Shown: piece after piece, positions 12,948-21,416 of the stretch
Position numbering within the stretch: the first letter of the stretch is position 1
Layout of the letters: each line of letters begins with the position of its first letter
Assembly: GCA_028554795.2 (NCBI GenBank)
Contig: CM068835.1
Location: 59,615,719 to 59,679,718 of the forward strand
Direction: 5' to 3'
From: Sinohyriopsis cumingii
Taxonomy: Eukaryota; Mollusca; Bivalvia; Unionida; Unionidae
Length of the DNA stretch: 64,000 nt
Notes under the pieces: model-generated
The model's input: the letters and a program-made list of their open reading frames with translations, nothing else
Databases searched by the model: none
Told to the model about the DNA's origin: nothing
Translations under genes and position numbers: made by a program

Positions 12948-13934
12948 ATGGAATCAATTTATTATTCACCAGTTGGATACTGGAGAGGCAAAGCAGCAAT
13001 TGGTAAACTCGCTGATGCAGCATCGGTTAAACATTCTACTGCTAAAACGTGGTTATCTAAACAAGCAATATGGCAAATTTATGTACCACGTCCTAAACAA
13101 ATTCAGTACGCGTATTTCGATGTCAGTGTTCCTAATGAAGTTCATCAAGCTGATATTCTGTTTTTACCGCATGATACTGTGCGTGGAAAAACGTACAAGT
13201 ACGCGCTAACCGTAGTTGATGTTGCAAGTAGATATAAAGAAGCAGAGCCGCTATCGGCGAAAACATCATCTGAAGTAGCCGATGCGTTTGAACGAATTTA
13301 TCAACGAGGTGGTGGACCACAAGGTGGTCTACGATGGCCACAGCTACTACAGGTTGATCCTGGTAGGGAATTTCTTGGTCCAGTATCATCGCTGATGAAA
13401 CAACATAATACCAAAATACGACGAGGTCATACTGCAATTCACCGTGATCAGGCAATTGTTGAGCGATTCAATCGAACACTTGCTGAACGGTTATTTGGAT
13501 ATCAATACGCGAAGGAATTTATTCAGGATAAAAGATCTCGCGAATGGGTTGCAAGATTACCAATCGTGATAGCTGCATTAAATAATGAGATCACACGAAC
13601 AACCAACATGAAACCCATTAGCGCGGTCACAAAAATAAATATACCAACACAACGAAAAGCTGCTGGAAAACAAAAAATATTAGGTGATGTCACAGTCAGA
13701 TATTTATATGAGCCTGGTGAACTTGAAGGTGGTAAAGCGAGAGCGACTGATCCTATTTGGAGTGTTACCACACACAAAATATCTACCGTGACAAGATCCA
13801 CTGGAAGAAATGTAGGCGTTTCCAGACCTGCAATCTACAGATTAGATTCTGCTGCTCCTCAACGTGGATTTACACGTGAACAACTACAAATAATTCCCGC
13901 GGATACACAACTACCACCGCGATCACTCCGGTGA
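12948..13934 (+). CDS. Polinton RVE-family integrase
   Basis: 328 aa, intact. Retroviral-type DDE core: first Asp in HQADILFL (about residue 68), second in LLQVDPGREF (about 140), Glu in AIVERFNRTLAERL (about 175). An N-terminal SPVGYWRGKAAIGKLADAA segment is the usual Polinton integrase HTH-like region. The C-terminal ~90 residues are SH3-like and basic. Unlike the element 2 enzyme there is no chromodomain. Family role: inserts the linear element DNA with a 5-6 bp staggered cut, consistent with the CATAT duplication here. It follows the PLA2 gene by 2 bp and converges on the polymerase gene with a 10-bp gap. Confidence 0.95.
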   Translation: MESIYYSPVGYWRGKAAIGKLADAASVKHSTAKTWLSKQAIWQIYVPRPKQIQYAYFDVSVPNEVHQADILFLPHDTVRGKTYKYALTVVDVASRYKEAEPLSAKTSSEVADAFERIYQRGGGPQGGLRWPQLLQVDPGREFLGPVSSLMKQHNTKIRRGHTAIHRDQAIVERFNRTLAERLFGYQYAKEFIQDKRSREWVARLPIVIAALNNEITRTTNMKPISAVTKINIPTQRKAAGKQKILGDVTVRYLYEPGELEGGKARATDPIWSVTTHKISTVTRSTGRNVGVSRPAIYRLDSAAPQRGFTREQLQIIPADTQLPPRSLR

Positions 13935-13944
13935 TTTCGATCAC

Positions 13945-16900
13945 TTAACTAGCGCCTCTACGTCGATTACACTCAAGACAGGTTAACATGGTATTTTCTC
14001 GTGTATGACCGCGACTATTATCTTTTCTATCTACGGTAAATTGTCTTGAATCATTACTTGAATATCGCCATAACATTATACAATTACAACTGGTGCAATG
14101 ATTGTTCTGCTGCTGTTTTAACTCAATAATAAATTCAACATCAAGATCAAAGTCACGTTTATTTTTTTTGTCAGATTGTTTGTATCCGATTAATTTTTTT
14201 CTTATTATATCATCATCGATGATGTTAAATTTATCAACGATTTCAGGAATTATAATTCTACGTAATTGAGATATATTTCTGACCCTCGATACCGCCAAAT
14301 AAACTAAATTTGACCACTCGATGCGATCGTCTACAATCCAGACTCGTGTATCAGAAATAGTTAATCCCTGAGACGAGTGGATCGTCATAGCGTATCCCAA
14401 CACCCATGGAGATTTGTCAGCGTGTATTGCATCTTCGACCACACTGATATCAACGGCGACAATATCATTTAATACGAGATTTTGCTTCTCAGTCTGTCCT
14501 GGAATATCAACATTAATACTCTGTTTTCGTGTATCTGATGGTCTATAACATAACGGAACGGGTAGTTCTGAATATTGTTCTTTATGCAGTTGAAATAACT
14601 GTTGTTGTAAAGCGTCTCTGATTATCTTTCTGCTTGCTACGATCAAATCGTTGGGCCTCCATGAGTTCAAAAAATCACTCATTGATGTCTCTGAGATCAC
14701 TCCACGTATTATTTCACACTGAATTTTGTTTGATTGTAATCTGATTAATTTTTTAAACTCCTTCAAATTTGCATCAAGAGCTCTATGATCATCATCTATT
14801 TCTTCGTAATAATCAACGAAATTTTTTAACCAATCATGTGGAGATGGTCCAACAAAAGGCGGCGGTTGACCATGATCGCCACACATTATTATGGCGGTAT
14901 TTTTCGTCAACAACCAATCAAGAAACATTTTTAATGTATCCAATGACACCGTGCATATCTCGTCCCAAATAATTATTTTAGGTATATATTTTTCTCCCAT
15001 CCGTTCAGGAGTCCATGTATCCCCGCGCCACCGAAAGAAACTATGATACGTACACGATTGTACTTGCCGCTGTTTCATCTCACGTGCAAGTCTATGTGTG
15101 GGTGTCAGCACGATTATATCTGAATTTCTAAAAACATTAATCGTTCGAGTTGTTTTGCCGCATCCACCAGGTCCATTGAGATATACTGTCTTATATCTAG
15201 TTATTGGATCACTCAACGATGGTGCCTTTGACATTTCTGATATTTTATTACCCTCACGATAAACATCTCTCATTGGAACATCTGCTGATTCTGTATAATT
15301 GTGTAATAGTTCCTTTTTTATTCTCCACGAACCCCATCGTTCATCATTACTTGTAAATTTCATAACAAGTTCTAAATATTTACTTGAAATATAAAACGAA
15401 TCTGTTGCGACTCTGACTGCGGTCTCAGGAAATCTATTAATCATCGATAATAAATTTATAGAAACATAAGCCAACATGGAAGATCTTAGATGAGTATATT
15501 GCGGGGATACGTCATTTATGTAACTAACGATCGTACCTAATTTTGTTCCGTCGGATAAATAAACACTCTCTCGATTTACAAATGTATTTTTCGCCGTTGT
15601 ATCAGCGATTATAAAATCGTACTCGGCATCATCTAGAATTAATCGTGCGTGATGTCTTTTATAATCATATGCACCACCTTGAGTAAATTTACCTATAATT
15701 TTTCTACCGAGATCTTTTGCGGTTTTGAGTCTATTAGGAATATCATCTTCGGAAATATCAGGATATTTTTCCTTAAACTCGCTAATAACTTCAGAATCTG
15801 ACATGGGCAACCAAACTTTGGTCTGTGCATGATATGATATAATTGCCTCACTGACCACCAACGATGTCAGTATCATACAATCTAGCATATATCGCAACAA
15901 AACTATAGGTGCCCAACGTTTTTCACAAAAATGTCTGCCAAACCAAGCATAACAAATCTTGTGAAGATTTTCGTTAAGCTCGAATGATTCAATACAGGCG
16001 AATCCAGTCAGATCAAAATCAGGTAATGGTCCATTAATTGCCACTCGCGTCATCTCGTTTGTAGGGTGACCAAATCTTTCAAAGTACGTAGAACAATCTC
16101 CGTATCCCAGAAAACTTCCTGGATAACATGCAACCATATCAACCGAAATAACATCATTGTAATTATATTTGGTATTCCATAATCCGCCATGTCCATATTC
16201 GACGCAACTTGCGCGTACGTCCTCGAGTAAATCAAATCGTGTTGGTTTCCATGAATTTCGTTCTCTGGCGAAATGAGCCGCAACAGATGGAACGGTAAAA
16301 CAATTAGTTAGTAATTTGTCAGTATTTTCCGCGTGCTTGCACTGTAAAAACGTCGCAAGATTTTTCATCTCGTCATGGAGGGATTCTGTTCGATATATTT
16401 CACCGTTCGGTTTGACAAACTGATCAAATTCACCCTCCTCATTACTTTTAAATAACCATACCGATACAGGATCGGTTTTACTTATTTCGTTGATAAAATC
16501 AAACATACTATCTGTGGGGTAAAATCTAACAGTTCGATCACGTGGAAATATTGTTACTGCGTTAGTCCATGCGTGCGCGTTATGATCGATAATATTTATT
16601 GGAGCTCCTTTCGATTTATATTTCGATTGGTATAGTACTTCTCCCGTTATTGTCGCCACAGTTATTGGAAATTTTAATAGTTTTCCTAGTTCAGCAACAT
16701 CTTTTATTGTAGCACCGGTATCCTTAACTGAATCAGCCCACGAGTTTATTTTTTCACGCCTTAAATCAGTTAATCCATTTCCACGCATCGCGTTTGTAAA
16801 GTGTTCTATTACTCGCTTGGCTACACAATTTAACCTTGAAAATTTCATCGGCGCTAGTTTATCAACGTTGGGTTTTTTATTTATCTCATAGATTCCATAA

Positions 16901-17364
16901 ATAACCGCCGTTACAGGATATGCTCGCTCATAATACGGTTTGTCAATACCCGTCAGTAGACCCGGTCTGGAATTTTTACTTAATATGATAGTTTTATTAT
17001 TACCAAGGACAGGATCATATTTGTCACGGATAATCCAACTACCTGTTTCTGTTAATACAATAAATTTTACTCTGAAGAAATATTTTTGATTGCCCTCGTA
17101 TTCAGCGATGTAGTTAATGATAGTTGCCGCTCGCTTGTCGTTCATTGTAGCGTCCGTGACAGTGTTGCGTATAATCTTGAACGTTGACCATGTATGAGAT
17201 GCACCATCCGTGTAAAATTCTTTCTTGGCGTCGTGAATTTTCGAGATCAAACTTTTATTTTTCGGATCAACCAGATCTCGTACTGGCAAGTCAGAAGATA
17301 ATCTGTCAAGGTTGAATTTATACTTAACAGGCCTAGTTTGGGATAATCTCTCAAACTCGTTCAT
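13945..17364 (-). CDS. PolB-like polymerase fused to SF1 helicase and HNH
   Basis: About 1139 aa from the ATG at 17364; the open frame extends 57 codons further but over AT-rich promoter sequence, so the internal MNEFERL start is chosen. Polymerase palm-like motifs: A, SVDMVACYPGS (~residue 405); B, GRKIIGKFTQGGAYD (~550); C, RVATDSFYIS (~650). A helicase follows: Walker A NGPGGCGKTT (~730), DEAD-box-like IIIWDEI (~797), CGDHGQPPPF (~828), and motifs V/VI MTIHSSQGLT and VYLAVSRVR (~1000-1025), matching Pif1/RecD-like SF1. The last ~50 residues (CTSC ... FTVDRKDNS ... TCLECNRRRG) form an HNH-type zinc domain. The palm motifs are divergent, so polymerase assignment is likely rather than certain. 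No stop interrupts it. Confidence 0.82.
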   Translation of the reverse strand: MNEFERLSQTRPVKYKFNLDRLSSDLPVRDLVDPKNKSLISKIHDAKKEFYTDGASHTWSTFKIIRNTVTDATMNDKRAATIINYIAEYEGNQKYFFRVKFIVLTETGSWIIRDKYDPVLGNNKTIILSKNSRPGLLTGIDKPYYERAYPVTAVIYGIYEINKKPNVDKLAPMKFSRLNCVAKRVIEHFTNAMRGNGLTDLRREKINSWADSVKDTGATIKDVAELGKLLKFPITVATITGEVLYQSKYKSKGAPINIIDHNAHAWTNAVTIFPRDRTVRFYPTDSMFDFINEISKTDPVSVWLFKSNEEGEFDQFVKPNGEIYRTESLHDEMKNLATFLQCKHAENTDKLLTNCFTVPSVAAHFARERNSWKPTRFDLLEDVRASCVEYGHGGLWNTKYNYNDVISVDMVACYPGSFLGYGDCSTYFERFGHPTNEMTRVAINGPLPDFDLTGFACIESFELNENLHKICYAWFGRHFCEKRWAPIVLLRYMLDCMILTSLVVSEAIISYHAQTKVWLPMSDSEVISEFKEKYPDISEDDIPNRLKTAKDLGRKIIGKFTQGGAYDYKRHHARLILDDAEYDFIIADTTAKNTFVNRESVYLSDGTKLGTIVSYINDVSPQYTHLRSSMLAYVSINLLSMINRFPETAVRVATDSFYISSKYLELVMKFTSNDERWGSWRIKKELLHNYTESADVPMRDVYREGNKISEMSKAPSLSDPITRYKTVYLNGPGGCGKTTRTINVFRNSDIIVLTPTHRLAREMKQRQVQSCTYHSFFRWRGDTWTPERMGEKYIPKIIIWDEICTVSLDTLKMFLDWLLTKNTAIIMCGDHGQPPPFVGPSPHDWLKNFVDYYEEIDDDHRALDANLKEFKKLIRLQSNKIQCEIIRGVISETSMSDFLNSWRPNDLIVASRKIIRDALQQQLFQLHKEQYSELPVPLCYRPSDTRKQSINVDIPGQTEKQNLVLNDIVAVDISVVEDAIHADKSPWVLGYAMTIHSSQGLTISDTRVWIVDDRIEWSNLVYLAVSRVRNISQLRRIIIPEIVDKFNIIDDDIIRKKLIGYKQSDKKNKRDFDLDVEFIIELKQQQNNHCTSCNCIMLWRYSSNDSRQFTVDRKDNSRGHTRENTMLTCLECNRRRGAS

Positions 17365-17414
17365 ATAATTAAAACAAATATTTAAATAAAGAAAATTATA
17401 TATATATATATACA
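17365..17414. promoter_or_regulatory. divergent AT-rich promoter (polymerase / zinc protein)
   Basis: A 50-bp, almost pure A/T spacer separates the divergent starts of the polymerase fusion and the 99-aa zinc protein. It contains taaataaag and a short (TA)n next to the plus-strand ATG. Confidence 0.5.
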
Positions 17415-17714
17415 ATGTCTCAATGTAGATGGTTGATGATCGGCTCGGTAAATCGATGCAACAAATCCTGTAGAAAGGAATTTTGTTGGATGCACTCACA
17501 AAACATACGACGAGGAAGTCTAGGACCAATACCATGTCTACGGTGTGGTATTGGAGTGCGAGAAAAGACAGAATTATGTGGGAAGTGCGGCGGAAAACGG
17601 TTCAGAGAACTTAAAAGATATTATGACAAAAAAAATAATAGCGGTGAAAACGCTATAAAATCCGTGGAGGATTATATATCAAGATTTCAGACAAACAATG
17701 ATTTAAACATATAA
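17415..17714 (+). CDS. small cysteine-rich zinc-binding protein (paralogue)
   Basis: 99 aa. Same cysteine scaffold as the 11357-11716 protein: SVNRCNKSCRKEFC with a following His, GPIPCLRCGIGVR, CGKCGGKRFRELKRYY. It lacks that protein's acidic tail. A duplicated pair of such proteins within one element is notable. It is divergent from the polymerase gene and 10 bp upstream of the HNH gene, suggesting expression with the replication genes. Function is unknown; zinc and nucleic-acid binding are inferred. Confidence 0.75.
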   Translation: MSQCRWLMIGSVNRCNKSCRKEFCWMHSQNIRRGSLGPIPCLRCGIGVREKTELCGKCGGKRFRELKRYYDKKNNSGENAIKSVEDYISRFQTNNDLNI

Positions 17715-17724
17715 TATTATTATA

Positions 17725-18222
17725 ATGGAGCAAAATATATTTGTCCCACATCCTGTCATAACAAACTATGAATCAAATATTAATGGTATCATCAGACACT
17801 GCAAGTTGAAGAGACCAGTTGGTTGTATTAATAATGTTGGTTATCTTAGATTTACAGTTGGGAAGAAACATTATCTATGTCATAGATTTACGTACGAGTG
17901 TCACAAGGGTTTGATCAAAGACGGTCTTGTTATTGATCATATTGACGGGGACACTCAAAACAATAATTTATCCAACCTTCGTGTTGTCACATACAGCGAG
18001 AATAATACACGTGGAAATACAGGAAGATATAAGACAATCGGAAAGAGGGCGGTAATTTCTACAAACATAGAAACCGGTAAAGAAATTATGTTTCAGTCTA
18101 TGAACGCGGCTGCGACATATTTTGATATTAACTCGCGTTCAGTACAAAAAGTAGCAGATAATATAACCAGATCTACTTTATCGAAAAAATATAAACAGAA
18201 AATTATCTTTAAGTATCAATAA
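17725..18222 (+). CDS. HNH homing-type endonuclease with NUMOD1-like tail
   Basis: 165 aa, intact. An HNH_3-type core spans about residues 45-100: CHRFTYECHKGLI, then VIDHIDGDTQNNNLSNLRV, with the usual DHxxGdxxNNxxxNL pattern. The C-terminus (TGKEIMFQSMNAAATYF followed by SRSVQKVADN) looks like a NUMOD1 DNA-binding repeat. The ATG is directly preceded by tattattata. Free-standing genes of this type occur in phages and large eukaryotic viruses as selfish nucleases. A similar role, or genome-end processing together with the polymerase's own HNH, is inference. Confidence 0.85.
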   Translation: MEQNIFVPHPVITNYESNINGIIRHCKLKRPVGCINNVGYLRFTVGKKHYLCHRFTYECHKGLIKDGLVIDHIDGDTQNNNLSNLRVVTYSENNTRGNTGRYKTIGKRAVISTNIETGKEIMFQSMNAAATYFDINSRSVQKVADNITRSTLSKKYKQKIIFKYQ

Positions 18223-18284
18223 CTATCATCACCACATTATTAACTATCATCACCACATTATTAACTATCATCACCACATTGAAT
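18222..18284. repeat. three tandem copies of a 21-bp unit
   Basis: The unit aactatcatcaccacattatt is repeated three times immediately after the HNH gene stop codon. Confidence 0.9.
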
Positions 18285-18588
18285 TAATTTTTTTAATTTA
18301 TGTCACAGTAGGTCCTCCATACACTACTGAATTTTTGATTACATAAGGGGAGATTACTTTGTAATATATAGTTTTCTTTGTAGATGGTTGGTTTTTTATG
18401 ATCGTAATTAGTCAGTTTAACTAATTACATCGTAACTAATTACTCGTAGAAGTATTATTTATGTTTTTTAAATATTTCCCCATCATACAACACATGATAA
18501 TGTTATTGATCCGTAGGAAGCTGTGTGTGAAACAGAAACCGTTTGTCATTGTAATCGACCTGCAGTTGTGCATTAATGCCACTGTTAT

Positions 18589-18912
18589 TATTGATTCTCA
18601 GTCTACTTGGGAAACCCGCTACAAATACAGAAACTATTATTCAGAAACTGTTATTATTGATTCTCAGTCTACTTAGGAAACCCGCTACAAATACAGAAAC
18701 TATTATTCAGAAACTGTTATTAATACAGAAACTGTTATTATTCAGAAACCGCTACAAATACAGAAACTGTTATAAATACAGAAACTGTTATTATTCAGAA
18801 ACCGCTACAAATACAGAAACTGTTATTATTCAGAAACTGTTATAAATACAGAAACTGTTATGATTCAGAAACTGTTATAAATACAGAAACTGTTATTATT
18901 CAGAAACCGCTG
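18589..18912. repeat. minisatellite of CAGAAAC(T/C)G-type units
   Basis: A dense array of short units such as attcagaaactgttat and acaaatacagaaac in mixed order, with a duplicated 70-bp block at its left (gattctcagtctactt near 18593 and 18659). Short open frames through it are artefacts. Confidence 0.85.
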
Positions 18913-18974
18913 TTTACTGTAAATATTGGTTCCTTAGCTATATATTAACTTCCGAAACATATGTTCGTAACAAT

Positions 18975-19045
18975 GTTTGATAGCTCGATCAGTATGGTAT
19001 TGGACTGTGACGCTCGCGGTCCAGGATCGAATCCCCATGGCTGAC
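18975..19045 (+). other. tRNA-like degenerate sequence
   Basis: TAGCTCGATCAGTATGG resembles a polymerase III A box. It is followed by ATTGGACTGTGAC (an anticodon-arm-like segment with a GTG triplet) and GGATCGAATCCCC, close to a B box/T arm. The anticodon and acceptor stems do not pair properly, so this is not a functional tRNA; it may be tRNA-derived (SINE-like) or a relic. It sits between repeat arrays in the element's non-coding centre. Confidence 0.4.
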
Positions 19046-19109
19046 AATTTGTCGGTGGTGCGCATAATTGCGATTTTTATAATAGTGGGGGGAACCGCAA
19101 GAACCCACC

Positions 19110-19207
19110 CGCTCAGCAAATTCACAACCACAATATTGACTTGTGGTTGATACATATTTTCGTATCACCCACTGGATTAATTATTGTGGGTGTGATTTTG
19201 CTGAGCG
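19110..19207. other. cloverleaf-like nested inverted repeats
   Basis: An 11-bp outer inverted repeat (CGCTCAGCAAA at 19110-19120 with its inverse at 19197-19207) encloses a 9-bp stem with 7-nt loop (CAACCACAA at 19125, inverse at 19141), a short ATAC/GTAT stem at 19150-19165, and CACCCAC/GTGGGTG at 19166/19186. Together these can form a multi-arm structure. It lies between the coding blocks and next to a 158-bp tandem array, so a replication or expression role is possible but unproven. Confidence 0.6.
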
Positions 19208-19220
19208 TACATGTTTGTAC

Positions 19221-19905
19221 TGTCCTTAGTTAGTGCCGTTTCATTCATAATCTGAGCTCGCTAATACACTCGATAGGGGCTCTTCATTCATTGTGTATAT
19301 GTTATATGTATGTCCGATAAACTTGGTAGATTGCGGTGGCAAGCTACGAGTTTAATGAGGACTGTGCTGTCCTTGTGCTGTCCTTAGTTAGTGCCGTTTC
19401 ATTCATAATCTGAGCTCGCTAATACACTCGATAGGGGCTCTTCATTCATTGTGTATATGTTATATGTATGTCCGATAAACTTGGTAGATTGCGGTGGCAA
19501 GCTACGAGTTTAATGAGGACTGTGCTGTCCTTGTGCTGTCCTTAGTTAGTGCCGTTTCATTCATAATCTGAGCTCGCTAATACACTCGATAGGGGCTCTT
19601 CATTCATTGTGTATATGTTATATGTATGTCCGATAAACTTGGTAGATTGCGGTGGCAAGCTACGAGTTTAATGAGGACTGTGCTGTCCTTAGTTAGTTAT
19701 ATGTTATGTGTATATCCTCTAAACTTGGTAGATTGCGGTGGCAAGCTACGAGTTTAATGAGGGTTGTGCTGTCCTCCCTCTTGGGCCTCTAGACCGTTGT
19801 TTGGCGGGTTAGGGGCTCTCGTAGAGGGAATATTTGCCTAATGAACTTGGTAGATTGCGGTGGCAAGCTACGAGTTCTTGGTTGTGCTGTCCCTGAAACA
19901 TCCCG
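19221..19905. repeat. 158-bp tandem repeat array with shared 33-bp core
   Basis: Copies start at 19221, 19379 and 19537 (period 158 bp, almost identical), then degenerate partial copies to about 19905. A core beginning aacttggtagattgcggtgg and ending gctacgagtt occurs in all five copies, including the two divergent ones near 19720 and 19840. The core ends are AACT..AGTT inverted. No open frame. Confidence 0.92.
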
Positions 19906-19976
19906 ACGAACTCGCTAAACACTCGATAGGTGTTCTGGGATATTTTTTTTTATTTTAAAGATTTATATATTATATA

Positions 19977-20366
19977 ATGAACCATGAAAATATCAATGAT
20001 GTAATTGTCGCTATTAAAAAATTAAAAAAAGATGGAATTAATATATCTGATGAACTTAATCCTGAAAAAAAAGTTTCTGACTTTGAGATTTTACAAGAAC
20101 GTAAAACCATGGGGACACACACACTATCATCTGAATACAGGCTCATGAAACGGATTCAATCGGCAATGTTTCAGTCGCTAGCTACCGTAGAAGATGATCA
20201 TGTGAAGGAGTTCGTTCCTCTTTCTACCGCCGTAGAAAGAATTAAGTCGTTATTATCCCACGAGTATGAGGCAAAGAAAACGATTAGTACTCGCATAAGA
20301 CTATTAAGAAAAATAATGTCAGATCGTGAAACGATCCAAAGTAGTAATTCCGATGAAGATGACTGA
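19977..20366 (+). CDS. hypothetical protein, 129 aa
   Basis: Not recognised. Charged, predicted helical; an acidic tail (SSNSDEDD) follows a basic helix (STRIRLLRKIMSDRE). The ATG directly follows tatattatata, the same ATG-abutting motif as the recognised genes of the element, which supports it being real. It is the last plus-strand gene before the central convergent region. Confidence 0.6.
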   Translation: MNHENINDVIVAIKKLKKDGINISDELNPEKKVSDFEILQERKTMGTHTLSSEYRLMKRIQSAMFQSLATVEDDHVKEFVPLSTAVERIKSLLSHEYEAKKTISTRIRLLRKIMSDRETIQSSNSDEDD

Positions 20367-20439
20367 GATCTTTGATCAGAAATATTATTTCTGAATTTGA
20401 TGGGTTAGTAATTTGTTTTTCTTTACTGAAATTTAACAA

Positions 20440-21100
20440 ATTTGTACAAATTTCTTAATTTTGACTACCATTTACCCCATCAAAAGCATAAAATTGTACA
20501 AATTTCTTAATTTGAGTACCATTTACCCCATCAAAAACATAAAATTGTACAAATTTCTTAATTTTGACTACCATTTACCCCATCAAAAGCATAAAATTGT
20601 ACAAATTTCTTAATTTTACAAATTATTTATTTCTGAATTAATTTATTTATTTACTGAATTAATTTATTTTTTTTTACTAAAATCAAGAAAAATGCACAAA
20701 TTACTTGATTCTGACGGGGTAGTTGGTAGTCAAAATCAAAGAAAAATGCACGAACTACTTGATTTCTGACGGGGTAGTTGGTAGTCAAAATCAGGAAAAT
20801 TGAGCAATTTCGTTGTATTTTAGTAAAAAAAAAATAAAAATCTCAGTAAAAATAATATTATTAATAAATAAAATTAATTTATAATAAATAAAATTTGTTA
20901 GGAACAATTTGACAAGGTTAGAACTTTCTTGATTTTGACGGGGGGGGGTAGTCAAAATCAAGTAGTTCGTGCATTTTTATGTTTCTGACGGGGTAGTTGG
21001 TAGTCAAAATCAAGTAGTTCGTGCATTTTTATGTTTCTGAGGGGGTAGTTGGTAGTCAAAATCAAGTAATTTGTACAATTTCAGTAAAAATCAGGAAAAT
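20440..21100. repeat. hr-like inverted/tandem repeats at convergent centre
   Basis: Three forward units (TTTTGACTACCATTTACCCC, period ~52 bp, 20442-20620) and about five inverse units (GACGGGGTAGTTGGTAGTCA, near 20715, 20770, 20940, 20985 and 21040) share one sequence in opposite orientations. Single units can form hairpins with G-rich loops; the best is at 20928-20962, a 12-bp perfect stem CTTGATTTTGAC around a run of nine G. They occupy the gap between plus-strand genes on the left and minus-strand genes on the right. Baculovirus hr regions (enhancer/origin) are a structural analogy only. Confidence 0.85.
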
Positions 21101-21327
21101 TAATAAATATTATTTTTTTTTGTGATAGAAATTTTAATTTTACTTTCATCGACTAGCTTTTTTAGTTTCCTGGGCCGATTAATTTGTACCAAACACAAAT
21201 TTGTGTCAGTAATAATAAAATATTTTTTTAAGTTGATCGAATTTGATTCTGATCTCTGTTACAAATGTTCTTCTAACTGTTAAGAAATCCTCGCGTGTAA
21301 AAACCCTCCATTACATGAAGATCTACG

Positions 21328-21416
21328 ATAAAGTCTTACGACGGAAGTCTTTACGACAAAAGTCTTAGGACGGAAGTCTTTACGACAAAAGTCTTAGGAC
21401 GGAAGTCTTTACGACT
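21328..21416. repeat. ~29-bp tandem repeat at penton gene 3' end
   Basis: The unit acgacaaaagtcttaggacggaagtcttt is repeated about three times. The last copy supplies the final codons and stop of the minus-strand penton gene. Confidence 0.85.

Noticed and set aside
20440-21100. CRISPR array
   Set aside because: Repeats occur in both orientations with non-unique spacers, in an animal transposon context.
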